Shown here: positions 34,953 to 41,517 of the stretch, one piece after another
Numbering within the stretch: the stretch's first letter is position 1
How the letters are laid out: each line of letters starts with the position of its first letter
Assembly: GCA_023653075.1 (NCBI GenBank)
Contig: JAMNXQ010000017.1
Span: 1 to 41,517, forward strand
Direction of reading: 5' to 3'
DNA length: 41,517 nt
From: Algoriphagus sp.
Lineage (GTDB): Bacteria; Bacteroidota; Bacteroidia; Cytophagales; Cyclobacteriaceae
The notes under the pieces: generated by a model
What the model was told of the DNA's origin: nothing
The model's database searches: none
What the model saw: the letters and a program-made list of their open reading frames with translations, nothing else
Program-made: the position numbers and the translations under genes

Positions 34953-36545
34953 ATGAAAACAACGCAAAAAAATCAAGTGCCTAAAGACGGTTGGGCCGGC
35001 TTAAAAGAAAATTTCACCGCGGATGCATCCGCAGGTTTTGTGGTCTTCTTATTGGCTATGCCCCTCAGTTTGGGAATTGCAAAAGCCTCGGATTTTCCAC
35101 CCATCATGGGATTGGTGACTGCGATTATTGGGGGTATTTTAGTCTCTGTAATTTCTGGTTCGCGATTGACTGTTAAAGGCCCAGCAGCTGGGCTGATTGT
35201 TGTGGTGGCTGGTGCCGTTGCCGCCTTTGGGGGAGGAGAGACGGGCTGGAAACTTGCCTTAGGAGCCATGGTGGTCGCTGGGTTAGTACAGGTTCTTTTT
35301 GGTCTGTTTAAGTTTGGAAAGTTGGTGGATATTTTTCCACTTTCAGCCATCCATGGAATGTTAGCTGCAATTGGCATCCTCATAATTGTGAAGCAGATCC
35401 CTGTGTTTTTGGATGTAAATCCGGATTTATACAAAGGGATGACAACAGTAGCCATGATTACGTCCATTCCTAGCTTTTTTGCAAATTTTGATCCTAGGGC
35501 CACCCTAATTGGGGCGTACAGCCTTGCGATTATGCTGGGTTGGCCCTACTTGAAAGGTTTTGTTTTAGGAAAAATCCCTGCGCCGCTAATGGTCTTGGTA
35601 GTGGCCATACCTTCGGAGTTGGCCATGGATTTTGCTCATACCCAGCCTCCCTATGCCTTGTTGCATATAGGCAATTTAATGGACAGCATCTCATTTAACG
35701 CTGATTTTTCAGGGGTATTGCAAACTGGAATTTTCATCAAATACGTGATCATGTTTGCCTTGATTGGTTCCTTGGAGTCCCTCCTAACTGTGAAGGCCAT
35801 TGACTTGGCTGATCCTTTTCGAAGAAAATCAAACACCAACAAAGACCTGATTGCTGTGGGGGTAGGGAATACTTTAAGTGCATTGTTGGGCGGATTACCG
35901 ATGATTTCGGAGGTGGCCAGAAGCTCTGCCAATGTCAGCCAGGGAGCCAAGACCCGCTGGGCTAATTTCTTTCATGGCATCTTTTTATTGGTATTTGTGT
36001 TGGTGGCAACTCCCGTGATCGAAATGATCCCTAATTCAGCCCTTGCCGCTATGTTGATTACCGTAGGCATTAAGTTGGCACATCCCAAAGAATTTATTTA
36101 TACGTTCCGACTTGGCAAGGAGCAACTCGCTATTTTCTTAGTTACGATTGTCTTCACGCTTGTAGAGGATCTTTTGGTTGGAATTGCAGCTGGGGTTGTC
36201 TTAAAAATGATTCTTCATTTGATTAGTGGAACTCCAATCACCTCATTTTTCAAGGCTACTATACAAGTATCCTTCACCAATAATCACTATTTAGTGGAAA
36301 TTGGTCAAGCGGCAATTTTTTCCAACTACTTGGGGATCAAACGAAAATTGGAAGAAATCCCATCGGGATTTGTTGTGAGAATAGATTTGAAAAACACCAA
36401 GTTGGTGGATCATTCGGTAATGGAAAACTTATACCGTTTTGAGCAAGAGTATAGCGAAAATGGAGGAACCGTACAGCTAATTGGTTTAGAAAACCACAAG
36501 CCTCTTTCTGAACATTTCTTAGCTGGACGAAAATCTAATTCTTAA
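34953..36545 (+). CDS. SulP-family inorganic anion transporter (BicA-like)
   Basis: This 530-residue SulP transporter has 12-14 membrane segments starting FTADASAGFVVFLLAMPLSLGIAKASDFPP, followed by SRLTVKGPAAGLIVVV, SAIHGMLAAIGILIIVKQIP, and ALIGSLESLLTVKAIDLADPFRRKSN, all typical of the family. The C-terminal cytoplasmic STAS domain (FSNYLGIKRKLEEIPSGFVVRIDLKNTKLVDHSVMENLYRF) is present. SulP proteins move sulfate or bicarbonate with Na+ or H+. Its place 48 bases after dabB suggests bicarbonate, but the substrate is inferred from context only. Confidence 0.92.
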   Translation: MKTTQKNQVPKDGWAGLKENFTADASAGFVVFLLAMPLSLGIAKASDFPPIMGLVTAIIGGILVSVISGSRLTVKGPAAGLIVVVAGAVAAFGGGETGWKLALGAMVVAGLVQVLFGLFKFGKLVDIFPLSAIHGMLAAIGILIIVKQIPVFLDVNPDLYKGMTTVAMITSIPSFFANFDPRATLIGAYSLAIMLGWPYLKGFVLGKIPAPLMVLVVAIPSELAMDFAHTQPPYALLHIGNLMDSISFNADFSGVLQTGIFIKYVIMFALIGSLESLLTVKAIDLADPFRRKSNTNKDLIAVGVGNTLSALLGGLPMISEVARSSANVSQGAKTRWANFFHGIFLLVFVLVATPVIEMIPNSALAAMLITVGIKLAHPKEFIYTFRLGKEQLAIFLVTIVFTLVEDLLVGIAAGVVLKMILHLISGTPITSFFKATIQVSFTNNHYLVEIGQAAIFSNYLGIKRKLEEIPSGFVVRIDLKNTKLVDHSVMENLYRFEQEYSENGGTVQLIGLENHKPLSEHFLAGRKSNS

Positions 36546-36646
36546 TTTAATTGGTTGATTAATTACATCCCGGTGAAGTGAGGGAAAAGGAAGGGTACTG
36601 CTGCCTTTCCTCTCTCTGCTTTGCTGGGACAACCTTTCCCTGACTT

Positions 36647-37429
36647 ATGAAATCTAAACACTTTGTTCTTGCGGTGATTCTATTTTTTTTCCTTTCATCG
36701 ACCCTGGTTTTTGCCCAAACTAATCGGCTAAAAACTTCGAATCAAATTGGCTGGTACACTTATTTTGGAACCTTTAAGCTCTCCCATAAACTTGGTCTTC
36801 ATACAGAATATCAATTTCGGAGAAATGAGCTGATTAGCTATTGGCAGCAAAGCTTGCTGCGAATTGGATTGAACTACACGCTACATCCAGCTGTCCAAGT
36901 GAGGGTTGGGTACGGTTGGATTGAAACTTTTCCCTACGGAGAATACCCGTTAAATGGGTTTGGAAAGCAATTTACCGAACACCGGATTTTTCAGATGGCG
37001 CAACTTTCCCAAAAAGTAGGAAAGGTGGATTTTTCCCACCGCTTTATGCTTGAGCAGCGATTTGTAGGAAAATATGCTTCAGCTAATTCGACGCGTGAAA
37101 ATGAGTTTCCATTGCTTCATCGCATGCGGTACCTAGTTCGAATGCAAGTACCTTTGAAGGGGAATGAAATCCAGGATAAAACGCCCTATTTGGCGGTGTA
37201 TGATGAGGTGTTTATTGGCTTTGGAAAAAATGTGTATACCAATGTCTTTGACCAAAATCGGATTGGTGTTTTGCTTGGGTACCGTTTTAATAAAACGATC
37301 CGATTGGAAGGTGGCTATCTCAACCAATCCCTGCAGTACGGAAGGCTGATCAATGGGAAAAATGGTTTTCAACACAACAATGGGTTACTTATCCATTCAA
37401 ATTTCACCCTGGATTGGACGAAAAAGTAG
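36647..37429 (+). CDS. DUF2490 family outer-membrane beta-barrel protein
   Basis: This 260-residue protein has a signal peptide (MKSKHFVLAVILFFFLSSTLVFAQ, cleaved after AQ) and repeated amphipathic strands: FKLSHKLGLHTEYQFRRNE, LLRIGLNYTLHPAVQVRVGYGWIET, VGKVDFSHRFMLEQRF, YLVRMQVPLKG, RIGVLLGYRFNKTIRLEGGYLNQSLQ. These match the DUF2490 family of outer-membrane barrels in Bacteroidota, whose role is unknown. It sits about 100 bases after the SulP gene, so cotranscription is uncertain. The strands contain few charged pore residues that would allow a substrate guess. Confidence 0.87.
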   Translation: MKSKHFVLAVILFFFLSSTLVFAQTNRLKTSNQIGWYTYFGTFKLSHKLGLHTEYQFRRNELISYWQQSLLRIGLNYTLHPAVQVRVGYGWIETFPYGEYPLNGFGKQFTEHRIFQMAQLSQKVGKVDFSHRFMLEQRFVGKYASANSTRENEFPLLHRMRYLVRMQVPLKGNEIQDKTPYLAVYDEVFIGFGKNVYTNVFDQNRIGVLLGYRFNKTIRLEGGYLNQSLQYGRLINGKNGFQHNNGLLIHSNFTLDWTKK

Positions 37430-37472
37430 TTTAAGGTCAACCTATTGCTGCGGGTTACCTAGCGGTTCTGTT

Positions 37473-37693
37473 CAACCCGCCTTGGCGGGTTGGCCGTGAT
37501 TGTGTTGCGCTATTTCCCCCAAGTGTACCTGCCGTAGGTAGGTACACTTGGTTATTCAAGGTTTGATCCTCCTCAGCAGAGCGCAGGGAAAGGTAAAATT
37601 TGGAACGCTTCCCAAAAGCCTTAATTTTAATTTTGCTCAAGGAGGACCCGCTCGGAGGGTACAATCCTGATTAGCCGCGGGTGAAACTCGTGG
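37473..37693. repeat. Hairpin-rich intergenic repeat element, copy 2
   Basis: This is a second copy of the element at 29712-29943, in a gene-free 496-bp gap. It begins with the identical CAACCCGCCTTGGCGGGTTG hairpin (37473-37492), then a 12-bp-armed stem CCAAGTGTACCT/AGGTACACTTGG (37519-37551) in the same place but with different sequence, then GTTATTCAAGGTTTGATCC, a diverged GGACCCG...GGGT stem (about 37644-37661), and CCGCGGGTGAAACTCGTGG (37675-37693). The identical flanking words with changed but still paired stems show compensatory change. The rest of the gap (37694-37925) shows no feature I recognise. Confidence 0.72.
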
Positions 37694-37925
37694 ATAAATG
37701 TTTGGGATGGTAATCCCGATACTTGAAAGCGGATCGAACACACCACAGTATGCGAGCCTTGAATCACCGTGTGGAATAAATTTATTTTTTTTAAACCAAT
37801 CCATAGATAAGTTCGTTTAGTAGGTAGAATTTGGTTCCAGCTAACATTTAATCCAATCTTTGGAATCCACAGAGGAGGAAATAAGATGTTTGTATGAATT
37901 TTGTATCCTTTAAACAACGCTACCC

Positions 37926-38375
37926 ATGAACGAAAAAATGAACCGTGTAGAGTTTCTGAAGAACCTAGGACTTAAAGGAGCAGCTCTTTTTGCTGTTTAC
38001 TGTGCTTCCTCAGGGCTAAGTAGCTGCGTCAACGAAAGCATGGATCCAACCAACCCTACAGGAGGAACTGCAGGAAATCAGTTGTCGTTAGATCTGACCT
38101 CAGCTGCCTACACCAAACTCAATACAGTGGGCAATTACGTGGTGGTGAGTGGTATCGTGATCGCACGGGTAAGTGCTACTGCTTTTGCTGCAGTGACGCA
38201 GGTATGTTCCCACGAAGGGAGGAGACAAGTAGTATTTAATGCAGGAGAATTTTACTGCGCTGCACACGGTGCACGCTTTGACACATCAGGGAAGGGTCTC
38301 AATGCTACGGGTTCCCGTGGATTGAAAACGTACGCAACTTTACTTGACGGAACCACCCTAAAAGTAACCTTATGA
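37926..38375 (+). CDS. Rieske [2Fe-2S] lipoprotein
   Basis: This 149-residue protein has a signal/lipid segment (LFAVYCASSGLSSC, probable lipidated Cys34) and a Rieske domain with the cluster ligands Cys94 and His96 in CSHEG and Cys111 and His114 in CAAHGA, followed by RFDTSGKGLNATG. It would be an electron carrier on the periplasmic side. Neighbouring domains of the bc1/b6f complex are absent, so the partner is unknown; the next two genes encode a barrel and a YceI protein, and all overlap by four bases. A start at the second ATG (37938) is possible. Confidence 0.92.
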   Translation: MNEKMNRVEFLKNLGLKGAALFAVYCASSGLSSCVNESMDPTNPTGGTAGNQLSLDLTSAAYTKLNTVGNYVVVSGIVIARVSATAFAAVTQVCSHEGRRQVVFNAGEFYCAAHGARFDTSGKGLNATGSRGLKTYATLLDGTTLKVTL

Positions 38376-39349
38376 TCCACTTTTTGTATAGCCAACGCTG
38401 GCTTCCGGCAAGCGTTCTTTTCCTACTCCTTTTCCTTGGGACAAGCCCGTGGCAGGGAGTAGTAGCACAAGATGACTTGCTAAGTATGCTTGAGGAGGAG
38501 CAATCCAAGGAGCCTACCTACACGATAGCGACCTTCAAAGCTTCCCGTCTGATCAATGGGCAGACCATTGAGACCATCTCCAAAAACCACCTCAATTTTT
38601 GGATTTCCCACCGTTTTGGGGCGGTAAACTCTGGGTTTATCGCCAATTTCTTTGGGCTTGACGAGGCCAAAATTCGACTTGGGCTAGAATATGGTCTGAC
38701 AGACAGGTGGCTAGTGGGTGCGGGGAGGAGTTCCCTAGAAAAGACCTACGATCTGTACACCAAATACAAGGTGCTGCGCCAATCCAACACGGTGCCCATC
38801 ACGGTCACGGCCATGGCCGGCTGGGGGATCAATACCATGCCTACTGGCTATGTGATGGAATCCGGTTTTACCATGAAGTTTAACGACAACATCGAACGCT
38901 ATTCCTACTGGAGTCAGGTGCTGGTGGCGCGGAAGTTCGATGAAAAACTATCGCTTCAAGTGATGCCCACGTTGATTCACGTAAATAAGGTGGAGGACCC
39001 TAGCATCCCTAACCAGCTCTTTGCATTGGGTGGAGGGGGTCGATACAAACTTAGCCAGAGGGTTACTCTCTCAGCAGAATACTACCATACCTTCCGCGAA
39101 CTAAAAGGTGACGAGGATGGTGGTGGTGGGGCATTTCCCTATCCTTACCGGGATGCACTTTCGTTGGGTGTAGACATCGAAACGGGTGGGCACGTATTTC
39201 AATTTCACCTCACCAATGCCCGAGGCATGGTGGAGAAGCAATTTATCGGGCAGAACGTAGGCTCTTGGGGAAAAGGTGACATCTTTTATGGATTCAACAT
39301 CGCTCGAACCTTCAGTTTGGATAAAGCGGCTAGAAATACACACAAATGA
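38372..39349 (+). CDS. DUF5777 family beta-barrel protein
   Basis: This 325-residue protein has a signal peptide (WLPASVLFLLLFLGTSPWQGVVAQ) and beta-barrel-like strands: LNFWISHRFGAVNSGFIANFFGL, IRLGLEYGLTDRWLVGAG, TVPITVTAMAGWGINTMPTGYVME, ERYSYWSQVLVARKFDEKLSLQVMPTLIHV, LALGGGGRYKLSQRVTLSAEYYHTF. It matches the Bacteroidota DUF5777 family, predicted outer-membrane proteins of unknown role. It overlaps the Rieske gene and the YceI gene by four bases each (ATGA), so the three act as one unit. Confidence 0.88.
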   Translation: MIHFLYSQRWLPASVLFLLLFLGTSPWQGVVAQDDLLSMLEEEQSKEPTYTIATFKASRLINGQTIETISKNHLNFWISHRFGAVNSGFIANFFGLDEAKIRLGLEYGLTDRWLVGAGRSSLEKTYDLYTKYKVLRQSNTVPITVTAMAGWGINTMPTGYVMESGFTMKFNDNIERYSYWSQVLVARKFDEKLSLQVMPTLIHVNKVEDPSIPNQLFALGGGGRYKLSQRVTLSAEYYHTFRELKGDEDGGGGAFPYPYRDALSLGVDIETGGHVFQFHLTNARGMVEKQFIGQNVGSWGKGDIFYGFNIARTFSLDKAARNTHK

Positions 39350-39894
39350 AAGTAAAACGTATTTTCCTAAGTTTCCTTCTGGTTTTGGTGACCAGTTGGA
39401 CCATGGCTCAATCCCTCTACCGGACTTCGGTAGGAGAGCTGTCTTTCTTTTCCAAAACACCCGTTTTGGACATTGAAGCGGTCAACCAAAAAACTGGAGC
39501 CATTTTGAATGCAACTACAAGGGACCTGGCTATTCAGGCGAAAATCACTGATTTTCAGTTTCCCAACAAGCTGATGCAGGAGCATTTCAATGAAAACTAC
39601 ATGGAGAGCGAACGCTTTCCAACCACAAAGTTTGCCGGGAAAATTAAAGAGGATGTGGATTTCAGTAAGCCAGGTACTTACCCGGTGACTGCAGAAGGCA
39701 ATTTGACCATCCATGGAGTGACCAAGCCTGTCACGGTCAAAGGTTCCCTTGTGGCTACAGCCAATTCCTTGCAGGTGAAATTTTCCTTTCAGGTCCGTAC
39801 GGCGGATTATCAAATTGAAGTGCCCACCCTTGTATTTAATAAAATCGCTGAGGTAATTGCTGTATCTGGAACGTTGAATTTAGTGAAGCAGTAA
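39346..39894 (+). CDS. YceI family lipid-binding-type secreted protein
   Basis: This 182-residue protein has a signal peptide ending SWTMAQ and a YceI beta-barrel (lipocalin-like) fold: GELSFFSKTPVLDIEAVNQKTGAILNATTRDLAIQAKITDFQFPNKLMQEHFNENYMESERFPTTKFAGKI, then EGNLTIHGVTKPVTVKGSLV and FSFQVRTADYQIEVPTL. YceI proteins bind polyisoprenoids and are often linked to quinone or cytochrome metabolism. Its coupling to a Rieske protein supports a role around electron transfer, as an inference. It is the last gene of the unit. Confidence 0.9.
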   Translation: MKVKRIFLSFLLVLVTSWTMAQSLYRTSVGELSFFSKTPVLDIEAVNQKTGAILNATTRDLAIQAKITDFQFPNKLMQEHFNENYMESERFPTTKFAGKIKEDVDFSKPGTYPVTAEGNLTIHGVTKPVTVKGSLVATANSLQVKFSFQVRTADYQIEVPTLVFNKIAEVIAVSGTLNLVKQ

Positions 39895-39900
39895 AAAGAA

Positions 39901-39922
39901 AAGCCTTAGGCTTCAATTTTTG
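39901..39922 (+). terminator. Weak bidirectional terminator after the YceI gene
   Basis: AAGCC/GGCTT forms a 5-bp stem seven bases after the YceI stop, followed by CAATTTTT and preceded by an A-rich stretch. The stem is short, so efficiency is doubtful. Confidence 0.3.
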
Positions 39923-40089
39923 AAAACTAGTGAGTAAAGTAAATTAGGGTTATTTTTTTGTTTTCTCGCGAGGGTCCGTCACTTATCCTAGAACGGCTTG
40001 CAGCTTCGCGTTTTTTATAGAGGTCCAGTTGTTTACGATCCCCAGCAAAGGAATTCTTGATATTGAACCCTTGAAGAGGAGGATTTAGG

Positions 40090-40872
40090 TCATTTTATGG
40101 GACTCATGTTAAAGTTTTGCGAATCGAAGTACTTGAGTCGGTTCGGAACTGTCTCTAAAATTTTATCCCTAAGGGAGGCGCTAATTCGATCGGAGCGGTA
40201 CCGAAGTGCCACATACAAGAGGAAGGTTTCTGCGATATCCTCCCTTCTTGGATTGTCCAAAGCATAGGTAGAAATGAAACTAGGATCTGTGTTTTGTGCG
40301 CTGATCCAACCTTTTGAGGCTGCATGAGCTGCATCGAGCGAAGTATGCGCCGCCTCATGAATGAAGGTTTCTTCCAGAATTCCATCCTTTTCGTAAAGCA
40401 TGGATTGACCAATGTGAATCAATAGGTTGTTATTTCCACCACCAAAGGGTTGGGTTCCCAGGTGAATCCAGGAGGTCTTGACATCTTTACGCAAGACTGT
40501 TGGGAGTCTACCGATTACCTCAGCATAGTTTAAGGCTTGTACTTGAGCTTCAGCTACAGTTTTGAATTCAGGATTAATTTGAAATTCTATGGATAGTCCA
40601 TCGTTGTAGTTGGCTTTGAAAAGGAAGGGATTTGTTGTAATCCAATCATTCACTCTTCGGTCAAACATTTTTCGTTGGGCTTGACCCGTGTAGGTTAGCG
40701 TAGTGAACGTGGTTGGATCAGATGAAGTAAGGATATCCGGATCTAGAAAAATAGTCCCATTGAAAGGAGGTGGAAATTGAACTTTTGGAGGGGAGGGTTC
40801 CGTATCCGCGGTGCAGCATAAAAATAGACCTGCTAGGATAAGGTACAGGATTGAAATTACTGGCTGTTTCAT
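40090..40872 (-). CDS. Putative zinc metallopeptidase lipoprotein (HExxH)
   Basis: This 260-residue protein begins with a signal/lipid segment (VISILYLILAGLFLCC, lipidated at Cys19 or Cys20 if recognised). The zincin motif is HEAAH (His172, Glu173, His176) in EETFIHEAAHTSLDAAH, with His183 further on. A downstream helix NPRREDIAETFLLYVALRY supplies the kind of acidic residue that acts as a third zinc ligand in gluzincins. The stretch between Cys20 and about residue 45 is proline-rich and probably a linker. I know no named family for the whole protein. It is a lone gene with no neighbours on its strand. Confidence 0.7.
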   Translation of the reverse strand: MKQPVISILYLILAGLFLCCTADTEPSPPKVQFPPPFNGTIFLDPDILTSSDPTTFTTLTYTGQAQRKMFDRRVNDWITTNPFLFKANYNDGLSIEFQINPEFKTVAEAQVQALNYAEVIGRLPTVLRKDVKTSWIHLGTQPFGGGNNNLLIHIGQSMLYEKDGILEETFIHEAAHTSLDAAHAASKGWISAQNTDPSFISTYALDNPRREDIAETFLLYVALRYRSDRISASLRDKILETVPNRLKYFDSQNFNMSPIK

Positions 40873-41242
40873 AAGCTATGCGTGGTGTTAATTCGTTGAC
40901 TTAGTTAAAGTACGTTTAGCGAACCGTGTTTTTTTTGAAATCATGGACAAGTTAAGCGAATTCTACACATCCTTGAGCAACATGGCTTTTGTCAGCTTGC
41001 TTCGGGTAAAGCACACTTTTCAGTCCTCCTTTTTAGGGATCAAATGAAAAAATAGTTTAAATCCTATTGACAAGTTAATGTAGCACACCTGATTTTCCTA
41101 GCGCTTGAAGAAAAAGTGTTGGGGTTTTAAATCAGGTAATTGAGTTTCGATGTGTCCTGTCTAATTGTGGAGCAGACAAAATCCTTAGAAATGAAACTTT
41201 TTTCATACCACTTAAATTTTACCCAATAAATTCGGTGTAACT
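40873..41242. other. Intergenic region without a recognised gene
   Basis: This 370-bp gap upstream of the metallopeptidase gene holds only short frames. The longest on the plus strand (40943-41047) would encode 34 residues without recognisable features. No promoter matching the consensus exactly and no RNA structure stands out. It ends at the tandem tRNA-remnant repeat. Confidence 0.5.
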
Positions 41243-41279
41243 AAAAAAGGCACCTCGAGTAGAAAACTCGTAAGTGCCT
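41243..41279 (-). terminator. Intrinsic terminator, first copy
   Basis: On the minus strand, AGGCACTTACGAGT pairs with ACTCGAGGTGCCT around a short loop (outer AGGCAC/GTGCCT, inner CGAGT/ACTCG), followed by six U. It directly follows a tRNA-like 3' half, as a tRNA-gene terminator does. An identical copy lies at 41388-41424. Confidence 0.8.
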
Positions 41280-41288
41280 GATTGTGAA

Positions 41289-41352
41289 GTGGGCCCACTT
41301 GGAATCGAACCAAGCACCTACTGCCCCGAAGGATCGGGGGAGTCAGTTGCTC
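41289..41352 (-). pseudogene. tRNA 3'-half remnant, copy 1
   Basis: Read on the minus strand, the unit has GAGCAACTGACT (matching the end of a D stem and the first anticodon strand), then a 17-nt hairpin CCCCCGATCCTTCGGGG where an anticodon loop should be, then CAGTAGGTG, a perfect T arm (CTTGG-TTCGATT-CCAAG) and the acceptor-like TGGGCCCA. The first half of a tRNA, including the 5' acceptor strand GGGCCCA and the D arm, is missing. The T arm is intact but no functional tRNA can be drawn. A terminator follows, as after a true tRNA gene. Confidence 0.6.
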
Positions 41353-41387
41353 AGTTCTTAGTCTTTTTTTGAAAATCGTGTGCAAAT

Positions 41388-41424
41388 GAAAAAGGCACCT
41401 CGAGTAGAAAACTCGTAAGTGCCT
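41388..41424 (-). terminator. Intrinsic terminator, second copy
   Basis: This is an identical copy of the terminator at 41243-41279, again placed directly after a tRNA-like 3' half on the minus strand and lying upstream of the first copy. Confidence 0.8.
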
Positions 41425-41433
41425 GATTGTGAA

Positions 41434-41497
41434 GTGGGCCCACTTGGAATCGAACCAAGCACCTACTGCCCCGAAGGATCGGGGGAGTCAGTTGCTC
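41434..41497 (-). pseudogene. tRNA 3'-half remnant, copy 2
   Basis: This is an identical copy of the remnant at 41289-41352, 145 bases on. It again has the T arm and acceptor 3' strand with a hairpin in place of the anticodon loop and no 5' half. Confidence 0.6.
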
Positions 41498-41517
41498 AGT
41501 TCTTAGTCTTTTTTTGA

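Larger units (their letters stand above)
41246..41517. repeat. Tandem 145-bp-period repeat at the window edge
   Basis: The 127-bp sequence from 41246 to 41372 recurs identically from 41391 to 41517, where the window ends, separated by an 18-bp linker. Each unit holds a terminator hairpin, a tRNA-like 3' half, the hairpin CCCCGAAGGATCGGGG and an AGTCAGTTGCTC segment. Zero differences over 127 bp show a very recent duplication or active homogenisation. More copies may lie beyond the edge. Confidence 0.95.

Noticed and set aside
40943-41047. A 34-residue frame in the gap upstream of the metallopeptidase gene
   Set aside because: It has no promoter, no recognised motif and a length expected by chance; mentioned only in the gap entry.

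Overview
The window comes from the chromosome of a member of the Bacteroidota, most likely an aerobic Cytophagales bacterium (Cyclobacteriaceae-like). This placement is inferred from the gene content (GlsA/GlsB-like amino-acid-lipid genes, DUF5777 and DUF2490 barrels, a proteorhodopsin/crtY/blh cluster, a DinB-family protein), from promoters of the TTG...TAnnTTTG type, and from the lack of Shine-Dalgarno sequences. No transposase, integrase, phage gene or CRISPR array is visible.

Layout. 1-318: five short GC-rich palindromes. 319-4678 (minus): histidine operon hisG-hisD-hisC-hisB, preceded at 4778-4861 by a 27-residue histidine-rich leader peptide with a consensus promoter. 4881-6978: msrB and a DinB-family gene lie between three repeat cassettes built of TACNAAG heptads and a 122-bp tandem unit. 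6981-12427 (minus): penicillin-acylase-like hydrolase, class III aminotransferase, SAM methyltransferase and SDR oxidoreductase. 12587-14733 (plus): overlapping acyltransferase, GNAT and CoA-binding genes, likely making amino-acid lipids. 14724-17510 (minus): light-driven proton pump rhodopsin, lycopene cyclase and beta-carotene dioxygenase, with a strong terminator hairpin between the first two genes. 17855-22087 (plus): gyrB and ppk1. 22576-23867 (minus): tRNA-Arg and sucC. 23996-29642: ABC ATPase, peroxiredoxin, EamA transporter, an NAD-salvage operon (pncB-pncA plus thioesterase), and a DJ-1/monooxygenase pair. 30035-37429 (plus): a small secreted protein, the two-subunit DAB inorganic-carbon pump (dabA-dabB), a SulP anion transporter and a DUF2490 barrel. 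Copies of one hairpin-rich intergenic element lie on both sides of this block. 37926-39894 (plus): Rieske lipoprotein, DUF5777 and YceI genes with ATGA overlaps. 40090-40872 (minus): HExxH lipoprotein. 41243-41517: two identical 145-bp-period units, each carrying a tRNA 3'-half remnant and a terminator.

How the genes work together. The rhodopsin (DTE proton-pump motif, methionine at the green-tuning site, glycine at the carotenoid-antenna window) and its retinal genes would supply light-driven proton motive force. DabA-DabB, and possibly the SulP protein, would import inorganic carbon at the expense of ion gradients. Together they suggest a photoheterotroph that supports anaplerotic CO2 fixation. 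The biosynthetic genes (his, pncAB, sucC) are ordinary housekeeping.

The least expected signals are the his leader peptide without an obvious U-tract terminator, the terminator whose U tract ends 2 nt before the crtY start codon, the heptad-repeat cassettes (one of which supplies the -33 element of the his promoter), a possible ~68-nt small RNA after ppk1, and the tandem tRNA remnants at the right edge.
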